Below, in pieces: positions 12,686 to 18,729 of a DNA stretch of 18,729 nt (its first letter is position 1; each line of letters opens with the position of its first letter). A program made the translations under genes and the position numbers. The DNA is from CAZJBP01 sp964544115 (GTDB taxonomy: Bacteria; Verrucomicrobiota; Kiritimatiellia; UBA8416; JADHWI01). The notes beneath the pieces are model-generated. The model had not been told where the DNA came from. It saw only the letters and a list, made by a program, of their open reading frames with translations, and did no database searches. The DNA is taken from contig CAZJBP010000070.1 of NCBI GenBank assembly GCA_964544115.1, positions 1 through 18,729 on the forward strand. Direction: 5' to 3'.

Positions 12686-14466
12686 CAGTCGCACCCCCGG
12701 ATGCCCAGCCGGCTCCACTTCGCGTCGACGGCGGCCACCGTGGCCGGATCGAACTCCACCGGCAGGCGATAGCCCGGCTTCCAGCGCGCATCGATGCAGA
12801 TGGGGAAGCGGAAGATGAGCCGGTTGCCGTCCGGCACGCGCTCGGCGGGATGAAGGTCGGCCAGCGGGTCAAACCGCGTGAACCAGCCCCAGAGCAGCAT
12901 CATCGGGTCATCCATGGCCACGTCCTCCGAGACCAGGACGTGGAACAGCCACGGGGCGGTGGACGGATGGGCGCGCAGGGCGTTGATCACCGCGTCCCGG
13001 TCACCGGAGCGCGTCACCTGCACCATCAGGAACGCCTCGCCGAGCGGCGCAAACCGGAGGATCGCGGGATGAACGTCCGCCGGCGGCGGCGGGGGCGGCG
13101 GCGGAGCGACCCGCAGCGGCCGCTCGCGGCGCGTGGCCACAAGGATCAGCCGGCTGCCGGTGTTCATGGCCGGGCCGGTGAAGTCCAGCGTATCCTGGGC
13201 CGTCGGCGCAATCAGGTGGATGCCGTCCGCCGCGTCCAGATTCCGCCACAGGCTGCGGCTCACCTGCCGGAAATCCCGGATGTTCTCCGTGTCGCCGTTC
13301 ACCACCATCAGGACCTTGGTCAGCGAGAGCTGGCCCTGACCCAGAATGGCGAACGCCTGCTTCAGCGCCTCGCGGGGATAGCGCTCCTGAACCGAGGCCA
13401 CGGCCAGCGGATGGAAGCCCGTCTCGGGATAGGCCCAGAGGTCTTTCACGCCGGGGTGCATGAACCGGAGGATCGGCAGCGCCATCTCCTGGAGGGCGCA
13501 GCCGATGTAGAAATCCTCCTGCGGCGGCTTGCCGACGACGGTGGCCGGATAGAGGGCATTGCGACGGCACAGGACGCGCTGCGCCCGGAACACCGGGAAG
13601 TCGGCGGAATGCGAGTAGTGCCCGAGATGGTCGCCGAACGGCCCTTCGCGGCGCCAATCCCCCGGCGACACGGCTCCCTCGATGACCACCTCGGCCCGGG
13701 CGGGCACCTGGTGCCCCGTCGTGCGCCGCGTGATCACCTCGAGCGGCTGCCCCATGATCAGCGCGGCCAGGATCCGTTCGTCCACGCCCTCCGGCAGCGG
13801 GGCGATCGCCGCCAGCGTGAGCGCCGGCGGGCCGCCCAGGATCACGCTGACCGGCAGCGCTTCGCCCCGCTCGCACGCCTTCTGGAAATGGAATCCCCCG
13901 CCCTTCTCGATCTGCCAGTGCATGCCGGTGCTCACCGCATCGAACCGCTGCAGCCGATAGATGCCGAGGTTGCCGACGCCGGTTTCCGGGTGACGCGTAT
14001 GCACGAGCGGCAGCGTGAAGAACGGCCCGCCATCCAGCGGCCAGCACGTCAGGCAGGGCAGCGCGTTCAGATCCGGCGGCTCGTGCATCTCCTCCAGCAC
14101 AGGCCCGCGGGACACGGTCTTGAGCCGCGCCTTGAGCATGCGGCCAATCTCGCCCCTGGCCCGCCAGAGGGTTCCGAATCGCGGCGGAACGAGGTCCGTC
14201 GCCATTCCGACCAGCCGCTCGCCGACGTCCACGGGAGGGCGTCCGAAGACGCGGTCGACCCGCTCCCGGGTTCCGAAGAGATTGGTGACCAGCCGCGTGC
14301 GGCAGCCCTTCACATTCTCGAACAGCAGGGCTGGCCCGTTCTGAGCCAGCACGCGATGCTGGATGACGGTGACTTCCAGGCGCGGATCGACTTCCTCCCG
14401 GATGCGGACCAGCTGGCCGGCCGCCTCCAGATCTTGAACAAAGCTTTCAAGATCCGGAAAGCTCAC
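12685..14466 (-). CDS. mqnL: UbiD-family prFMN-dependent decarboxylase (MqnL role)
   Basis: The product has 593 residues, within the long UbiD range. UbiD enzymes use prenylated FMN to remove an aromatic carboxylate; here the substrate should be the prenylated 1,4-dihydroxy-6-naphthoate. Visible motifs are NLGIYRLQRFD (166-176), GMHWQIEKGGGFHFQKA (181-197), the catalytic REGPFGDHLGHYS (273-285, with Glu274 and Asp279) and PPQEDFYIGCALQEMALPIL. The usual R-E-(E/D) triad thus appears intact. A run of eight prolines (455-462) interrupts a loop in the C-terminal half and is unusual for the family. The start codon is GTG 14466, overlapping the ubiX stop as GTGA, so the flavin prenyltransferase that makes its cofactor is translationally coupled to it. 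The stop overlaps the mqnE start. Confidence 0.9.
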   Translation of the reverse strand: MSFPDLESFVQDLEAAGQLVRIREEVDPRLEVTVIQHRVLAQNGPALLFENVKGCRTRLVTNLFGTRERVDRVFGRPPVDVGERLVGMATDLVPPRFGTLWRARGEIGRMLKARLKTVSRGPVLEEMHEPPDLNALPCLTCWPLDGGPFFTLPLVHTRHPETGVGNLGIYRLQRFDAVSTGMHWQIEKGGGFHFQKACERGEALPVSVILGGPPALTLAAIAPLPEGVDERILAALIMGQPLEVITRRTTGHQVPARAEVVIEGAVSPGDWRREGPFGDHLGHYSHSADFPVFRAQRVLCRRNALYPATVVGKPPQEDFYIGCALQEMALPILRFMHPGVKDLWAYPETGFHPLAVASVQERYPREALKQAFAILGQGQLSLTKVLMVVNGDTENIRDFRQVSRSLWRNLDAADGIHLIAPTAQDTLDFTGPAMNTGSRLILVATRRERPLRVAPPPPPPPPADVHPAILRFAPLGEAFLMVQVTRSGDRDAVINALRAHPSTAPWLFHVLVSEDVAMDDPMMLLWGWFTRFDPLADLHPAERVPDGNRLIFRFPICIDARWKPGYRLPVEFDPATVAAVDAKWSRLGIRGCD

Positions 14467-15026
14467 CGCACATCCTCCCAGGTCCGGCCGGCCGCCTGGC
14501 CGAGAAGGGAGAGCACGCGCTCGATGTAGACGTCGAGCACCTGCCGCAGCGAGACCGCTTCCGGTCGGGCCGTATCGAGCATGTAGTACGGCGGGCTGAT
14601 CGGCATGACGATCCCGCCGGCCTCGCTCACCGACACGGCGTTCTTCAGGTCGATCAGCGTGAGCGGCGCTTCCCGCAGGCAGAGCACAAGCGGCCGCCGC
14701 TCCTTCATGTGGCAGTGCGCTGCGCGGGTGATGAGCGTAGATGACACGCCGGACGCGATTTCCCCGAGCGTGTTGCAGGAACAGGGCAGGATCACCATGC
14801 CCACCGTGGCGACCGACCCCGAGGAGATCGGCGCGGCCAGGTCGTCATCGTCGTAGACCTTCGCGACCTTGCCGGCCAGCTCCGAGAAGGGCCCGCACTC
14901 CTTCTCGTACACCGTCTTGCCCCATCTGCTGGCCACGAGCGTGACCGGCCAGGGCGACGTGTCGATCAGGATCCGGGTCGCCACGGCCCCGGTGGCCCCG
15001 GTCAACGCCAGCACAAGATTGGGCAT
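14463..15026 (-). CDS. ubiX: Flavin prenyltransferase, UbiX family (MqnM role)
   Basis: The product has 187 residues, the normal UbiX length. UbiX attaches a dimethylallyl group to FMN, making the prFMN cofactor needed by UbiD decarboxylases. Motifs are LVLALTGATGAVATRILID (FMN-binding P-loop-like start), the SSGSVATVGMVILPCSCNTLGEIASG stretch, LITRAAHCHMKERRPLVLCLREAPL (conserved Arg/Glu around the phosphate and prenyl site) and GGIVMPISPPYYM. ATG 15026 is preceded by AGGAG 6-7 nt upstream; the TAG stop of mqnP is itself part of that Shine-Dalgarno (TAGGAG). It lies directly before ubiD with a 4-nt overlap. Confidence 0.93.
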   Translation of the reverse strand: MPNLVLALTGATGAVATRILIDTSPWPVTLVASRWGKTVYEKECGPFSELAGKVAKVYDDDDLAAPISSGSVATVGMVILPCSCNTLGEIASGVSSTLITRAAHCHMKERRPLVLCLREAPLTLIDLKNAVSVSEAGGIVMPISPPYYMLDTARPEAVSLRQVLDVYIERVLSLLGQAAGRTWEDVR

Positions 15027-15035
15027 ACCGCTCTC

Positions 15036-15866
15036 CTAGAAATAGACGACCAGCGACCCCGTGATGCTCGCAATCGCCGACAGCGGAAAGAACCGGACCG
15101 GCAGCGGGATCCACGGCATGTACGACAAGCCCAGCGTCACGCCGCAGCACGCCACCGGAACCCACGCCAGCCGCCCCTCGGCACAGCCTGCGGCAAACGC
15201 CGCGAGCAGCAGCCAGGCGACCGCGTGCGACGCCAGGGCCACGCCCTGTGCGACGGCGCTCCCGAACCGGCCCGGAATGCTGTGGACGCCGTATTGGCGG
15301 TCGAATTCCTGGTCCTGCAGCGCGTAAATGATATCGTAGCCGCTGATCCAAAACAACACGAAGCCGGAAAGAAGAAGGATGTCCGGCGTCACCGCAATGC
15401 GTCCCTGCACAGCCACGTAGGCGGCCAGCGGCGCCATCCCCAGCACGAGCCCGATGCCGTAGTGGCAGAGGCACGTGAAGCGCTTGAGCAGCGTGTAGCC
15501 GATCAGGAAGACAGCTGGAACCGGGGAGAGCGCCAGGATCAGCGGCCCCAGCAGGGCGCACGCGACGAGGTACACCGCCAGGCCGATGGCCGCGATGAGC
15601 CAGGCCTTGCGCAGGGACAGCAGGCCAGACGGCAATTCGCGGCCCCGGGTGCGCGCGTTGAGGGCGTCGATCTCGCGGTCGAGGATGCGGTTCATCGCCA
15701 TGCCCAGCGTGCGGCCGCCCGTGGCGGCCAGCACGATCAGCACGAGCTTGCCGGCGGCCGGCATGTGGCGCCCCGCGCCCAGCCACGCCCCGGCAAACAC
15801 GATGGGCAGGCTGAACACGGTGTGCTCGAGCTTGGTGAAGCGCGCCAATGAACGCAGCAGATTCAT
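15036..15866 (-). CDS. mqnP: UbiA-family prenyltransferase of the futalosine pathway
   Basis: The product has 276 residues and is an integral membrane protein with eight or nine hydrophobic segments. It should transfer a polyprenyl chain from its diphosphate onto 1,4-dihydroxy-6-naphthoate. Both Asp-rich motifs that bind Mg-diphosphate are present: NRILDREIDALNARTRGRELPSG begins at residue 59 (Asp63, Asp67) and DIIYALQDQEFDR spans 178-190 (Asp178, Asp185, Asp189). KLEHTVFSLPIVFAGAWLG at the N-terminus is typical of the MqnP/UbiA group. The start ATG 15866 overlaps the mqnB stop as ATGA; the gene is separated from ubiX by 9 nt. Position inside the mqn operon decides the substrate over ubiquinone-type aromatics. 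Confidence 0.92.
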   Translation of the reverse strand: MNLLRSLARFTKLEHTVFSLPIVFAGAWLGAGRHMPAAGKLVLIVLAATGGRTLGMAMNRILDREIDALNARTRGRELPSGLLSLRKAWLIAAIGLAVYLVACALLGPLILALSPVPAVFLIGYTLLKRFTCLCHYGIGLVLGMAPLAAYVAVQGRIAVTPDILLLSGFVLFWISGYDIIYALQDQEFDRQYGVHSIPGRFGSAVAQGVALASHAVAWLLLAAFAAGCAEGRLAWVPVACCGVTLGLSYMPWIPLPVRFFPLSAIASITGSLVVYF

Positions 15867-16486
15867 GCTCGGCCCCGCCTCTCCCCGGCCGCTTCGACGA
15901 GCTCCCGCCAGACCGCCTCGGCCAGGGCCGCGGATAGCCGGTCGAGGTTGCTCAGCAGCCGCTCACGATCGTTCCGCCCGGCCAGATCGGTCACGCCCTT
16001 GAGGGCGTAGAACGGCACCCCCCTGGCCTCGCACGCCGACGCAATCGCCGCGCCTTCCATATCCACCAGGTCGGCCACGCGCGCGATCTCGCCGCGACGG
16101 ATGGGGTCGAACACCGGCTCGTCCACCGTTGCCACGACGGCCGGGGGCAGGTCCTGCCATCGGTCTGCCCGGCACGGGTACCGGGTCTGCGGCGACGGCC
16201 ATCGCCTGATCTCGGAGATCCTGTAGAGCGCCCCCACCTGCACGTCCTCGCCGACGCCGCCGGCGACCCCGACGTTGACCACCGCCGTCAGCGCCGCGCA
16301 GTTCAGCAGCCGTTCTGCGCCGGCGCGCGCCCGGTCCGGGCCCATGCCGCAGATGCAGAGCATCAGCGGCCGGCCGGGGCGCAGGTCGCAGATCAGCGGG
16401 CTCTCCGGCTCCCGGGCGCACTCGATTCCGGCCCGGGCCAGGAAGGGCGCCGCTTCGCGGGCGGTGGCGATGACGATGCCGGTCAC
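15863..16486 (-). CDS. mqnB: Futalosine / aminofutalosine hydrolase
   Basis: The product has 207 residues and is a member of the nucleoside phosphorylase/MTAN fold. MqnB splits off the purine base from (amino)futalosine to give dehypoxanthinyl futalosine, step three of the route. Key stretches are MTGIVIATAREAAPFL, ICGMGPDRARAGAERLL, VVNVGVAGGV (the Gly-rich strand), and VDMEGAAIASACEARGVPFY with KGVTDLA; Glu in DMEGAA and Asp in GVTD are the expected ribose- and base-contacting residues. No aminofutalosine deaminase gene is next to it, so whether it takes the amino form directly cannot be read from sequence by eye. The start is GTG 16486, overlapping the mqnD stop as GTGA; the end overlaps mqnP by 4 nt. 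Confidence 0.88.
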   Translation of the reverse strand: MTGIVIATAREAAPFLARAGIECAREPESPLICDLRPGRPLMLCICGMGPDRARAGAERLLNCAALTAVVNVGVAGGVGEDVQVGALYRISEIRRWPSPQTRYPCRADRWQDLPPAVVATVDEPVFDPIRRGEIARVADLVDMEGAAIASACEARGVPFYALKGVTDLAGRNDRERLLSNLDRLSAALAEAVWRELVEAAGERRGRA

Positions 16487-17286
16487 GGCACGATCCCCGC
16501 CGCTCTGGCCCGCGTCCTGAGCTGCTCCACCGCGCGCAGGCCGGCCTCACCCAGATCCTGGGTGAACTCGTTGACGAACGTGTGGATGTGCCGGGCGATC
16601 ACGGCCTCGTCCAGTTCGCGCGCCATGTCCCGGACGTAGGACTGCGTGAGCTCCGGCTCCCGTCGGGCGAGCAGGAGGCTTCTTCGGATCAGGTCCTCCA
16701 GCGGCGCGTCGAGCGCGGCCGGCAGGTCGCTGCGAACGGCAATAGCCCCGAGCGGAACGGGCGACTGCGTGGTTTCTTCCCACCACTGCCCCAGGTCGCA
16801 CACCCGGGTGAGGCCCGCCTGCTCGTAGAGGAAGCGGCTCTCGTGGATCACCACGCCGCAGTCGGCGCGCCCGCTGAGGACCTCGTCGAAGATCCGGTCG
16901 TAGGTCGTGAAGACCCGCTGCCCGGCCTCCGGGCAATAGAGCCGCAGAAGGAGGTGCGCCGTGGTGTGCTCGCCCGGAAGGACGATCCGCAGCCCGGGAA
17001 GATCGGCCTTCGCCACGGGGCGGCGCGACACCAGCAGCGGGCCGTTGCCGTAGCCGAGCGCGTTGCCGGCCTTCAGGAGGCGATACCGCCCCCCGAGCCG
17101 TAACCAGGCGTGGAAGGACAGCTTCGTGACGTCATACGTCCCGCTCAGCGCGAGCTGGTTGAGGGACTCGATATCGTAGTGGCTGACGGTGATGCCGCGG
17201 TCGGCCAGCGTCACGCGACGCGAGGCGATCCCGCAAAAGGTGTACGTGTCGTTGGGACACGGCGAGTATGCAAACGTCAGGTCCAC
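16483..17286 (-). CDS. mqnD: 1,4-dihydroxy-6-naphthoate synthase
   Basis: The product has 267 residues and a periplasmic-binding-protein-like fold. MqnD opens cyclic dehypoxanthinyl futalosine to 1,4-dihydroxy-6-naphthoate. The N-terminal signature AYSPCPNDTYTFCG (6-19) is diagnostic. SFHAWLRLGGRYRLLKAGNALGYGNGPLLVS follows, and CGVVIHESRFLYEQAGL carries His148, matching the catalytic His145 reported for the Thermus enzyme. The start is GTG 17286 with AAGGA about 7 nt upstream. It is the first gene of the seven-gene operon; the 188-bp upstream region shows no convincing -35/-10 pair and carries a GC hairpin at 17412-17428. The stop overlaps mqnB by 4 nt. Confidence 0.92.
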   Translation of the reverse strand: MDLTFAYSPCPNDTYTFCGIASRRVTLADRGITVSHYDIESLNQLALSGTYDVTKLSFHAWLRLGGRYRLLKAGNALGYGNGPLLVSRRPVAKADLPGLRIVLPGEHTTAHLLLRLYCPEAGQRVFTTYDRIFDEVLSGRADCGVVIHESRFLYEQAGLTRVCDLGQWWEETTQSPVPLGAIAVRSDLPAALDAPLEDLIRRSLLLARREPELTQSYVRDMARELDEAVIARHIHTFVNEFTQDLGEAGLRAVEQLRTRARAAGIVP

Positions 17287-17411
17287 GCTACGTCCTTGCT
17301 GTTCGGCCCCGCTCCCCGGCTGACGAGCCCACGGTACGCATCCCGCCGCCCGCGCGCCAGCGTGAATTCGTGAACCAGGCCCGGGCCGCGGGGTTCGGCG
17401 TGCACCCCTGT

Positions 17412-17428
17412 CCGGCGTCTTCCGCCGG
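17412..17428. other. GC hairpin in the gap upstream of mqnD
   Basis: CCGGCG-TCTTC-CGCCGG is a perfect 6-bp stem with a 5-nt loop. The nearby GGCCGG-A-CCGGCC (17451-17463 region) is a second symmetric string. The gap separates the beta-helix gene's stop from the mqnD start on the same strand. These could terminate the upstream gene, but no T-run is present. Confidence 0.35.
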
Positions 17429-17474
17429 CGCCGATGCGTTGAGAGGTCGGCCGGACCGGCCTTGAATCGTTCCG

Positions 17475-18729
17475 CTACGGTTCAGACACGACCAAACGGA
17501 AGTAATGCTGTCGCCAGATCGCGTTGGTGATCGCGATGCCTTTGAGCCCGCCATTGCCGGGGATCCCGGCATAGCCGGGAAGGTTCGACCACGAGCCCGC
17601 GGGCGGCAGCTCGCTGCACGCCGCCACACCGTAAGCCCGGTTGGACGAGGACTGGAACACGAGCATCAGGGGATCCTCGCCGGACAGGGCCTGAATCACG
17701 AACCGCGATGCGGCGTCGAGCGGGTCCGTGTCGGCGGCCCGCTCGTGGCTGTCCGACGACCCGTCGCCATCGCTGTCCGCGCGTGCGGGATCGTATTCAT
17801 AGCAGCCCATGTCAACGCCGGCCAGACCGTCCCAGTCGCCGTCGACCACACGGCTCGATCCGGCCAGGTCGGTCGCGGCCACGGTCGCGTTATTGGTCCC
17901 GGCATCGATGCAGGGGGAACCTGCCCTCAGGCGGTAATCGCCTGCCGTCGGGTCCATGAAGTCCGGCGCGTTGGTCACGGAGCCCGGGCCAGGCACAGGT
18001 AGCGTGCAGCAGTGTGAGAGAGAGCCGGCATTATCGGACTGGGGACACCAATTGTCATACGTCGTCGCCTGGTTGGACCATATAATCGAGTTGGCGATAG
18101 AGCTGCGGAACACGCCTATGCCACCCCCAACTCCCGTCGCCGTGTTGTTGACGATCGTGCAGTTCTGCACTCCCAGATACGAGCACGCCACGCCGCCACC
18201 ATCGGTTGCCGTATTGCCCGCAATGAGGCTGTCGGTCAGCCGAACGCCATCGACACTCGACGACGAACCCGAAATGTGCAGCCCCCCTCCGTCCCACTCG
18301 GCCTGATTGTTCACGATTCGGCATCGGCCCATGAGCACGTTAAGGTTCGGAGGGTCCGTGGTGACCATGTGGACTCCGCCTCCTATTGTCGCGCAGTTCT
18401 CTTCGATCGTGCAGTCCAGGATCTGCACTTGACCCGAATCGAATCCGGTTATCTGTATCTGGATGCCGCCACCAAATGACGGGAACGACGGTCGATTCCC
18501 CGATATCGTGCAGGAGAGCAGCGTGCCTCCGCCTTCAATCGCGACACCAGCGCCACCGACGCCGTTAGCAGCGTCGGCAACGCCGACGTCGTTACCGGTG
18601 ATCACGCAGTTGCTGACCACGCCATCTTCCTGAATCGTCACGCCGCCGCCAAGCGTCGCCGTGTTGTTTCGAACGGTGCTATCCAAGACGACCCCTCCGT
18701 CCATGGAGATGCCGCCCCCTACCCTGGCG
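17475..18729 (-). CDS. Secreted parallel beta-helix protein with choice-of-anchor-Q-like and TSP3-like regions (5' end beyond window)
   Basis: 417 codons plus a stop are visible. The frame is open across the right edge (ARVGGGIS precedes the first internal Met), so the N-terminus is missing. The first 210 visible residues are parallel beta-helix rungs with recurring GGG(V/I) and N(N)TAT turns, e.g. NNTATLGGGVTI and GNTATDGGGVACSYLGVQNC, about 20-30 residues per rung. Next comes FMDPTAGDYRLRAGSPCIDAGT...VDMGCYEYD, the typical ending of choice-of-anchor Q/polymorphic-outer-membrane-like proteins. ADSDGDGSSDSHERAADTDPLD is a TSP3-like Ca-binding repeat, and a final beta domain ends in HYFRLVVSEP, a form I associate with Kiritimatiellota/Verrucomicrobiota exported proteins. 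Several Cys residues suggest an oxidising location. It is likely extracellular and may be a polysaccharide-binding or lyase-like protein; no catalytic residues can be assigned. Confidence 0.85.
   Translation of the reverse strand, partial: ARVGGGISMDGGVVLDSTVRNNTATLGGGVTIQEDGVVSNCVITGNDVGVADAANGVGGAGVAIEGGGTLLSCTISGNRPSFPSFGGGIQIQITGFDSGQVQILDCTIEENCATIGGGVHMVTTDPPNLNVLMGRCRIVNNQAEWDGGGLHISGSSSSVDGVRLTDSLIAGNTATDGGGVACSYLGVQNCTIVNNTATGVGGGIGVFRSSIANSIIWSNQATTYDNWCPQSDNAGSLSHCCTLPVPGPGSVTNAPDFMDPTAGDYRLRAGSPCIDAGTNNATVAATDLAGSSRVVDGDWDGLAGVDMGCYEYDPARADSDGDGSSDSHERAADTDPLDAASRFVIQALSGEDPLMLVFQSSSNRAYGVAACSELPPAGSWSNLPGYAGIPGNGGLKGIAITNAIWRQHYFRLVVSEP

Noticed and set aside
9727..14529. Three long plus-strand open frames (9727-11361, 11585-12772, 12553-14529)
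   Set aside because: All are antisense to mqnAC, mqnE and ubiD. Arg/Ala/Gly/Pro-rich translations without motifs mark them as shadows.
17288..17629. 113-codon minus-strand frame upstream of mqnD
   Set aside because: It overlaps the end of the beta-helix gene in another frame and has a random Arg/Ser/Gly-rich composition.

Overview
The window is GC-rich, uses tight operons with TGATG/ATGA/GTGA stop-start overlaps, and carries secreted Gly-rich beta-helix and repeat proteins together with intergenic hexanucleotide repeats. This combination points to a free-living bacterium of the PVC superphylum, most likely Kiritimatiellota or a close relative. That placement is inferred from protein style, not from a marker gene. 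No rRNA, tRNA or CRISPR array was seen.

Left part (1-5765). A secreted protein made of near-identical 84-residue repeats runs off the left edge. It is followed by a clan GH-A (GH42-like) glycosidase, a brnT-brnA toxin-antitoxin pair with a readable promoter/operator, and a membrane-anchored coiled-coil protein of unknown role, all on the minus strand. Two long intergenic stretches (3433-3803 and 4939-5765) hold two copies of a composite repeat (a GAYNCC-type hexamer tract plus a conserved core), tandem 7-mers and 12-mers, and a motif containing TTTGCG.

Middle part (5766-9741). The only plus-strand gene is a GH130 phosphorylase. After it, on the minus strand, come relE/relB, a one-TM unknown, yafQ/dinJ, a two-TM unknown with a possible PH-like tail and a short anchored unknown. 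These genes are small, unidirectional and rich in toxin-antitoxin modules. Three of the gaps between consecutive genes are about 70 bp and contain roughly 60-nt imperfect hairpins bounded by ...AAC and GTT..., which resembles an integron cassette array.

Right part (9742-17286). This is one contiguous operon transcribed leftward in the order mqnD, mqnB, mqnP, ubiX (mqnM), ubiD (mqnL), mqnE, mqnA::mqnC. It encodes essentially the whole futalosine route to menaquinone: chorismate to dihydroxynaphthoate (MqnA, E, B, C, D), then prenylation (MqnP) and prFMN-dependent decarboxylation (MqnM/MqnL). Only the final methyltransferase and the prenyl-diphosphate supply are missing. MqnA and MqnC, which catalyse non-consecutive steps, are fused into one polypeptide.

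Right edge (17475-18729). The C-terminal part of a secreted parallel-beta-helix protein, with a choice-of-anchor-Q-like region, a TSP3-like Ca-binding repeat and a C-terminal beta domain, runs off the window.
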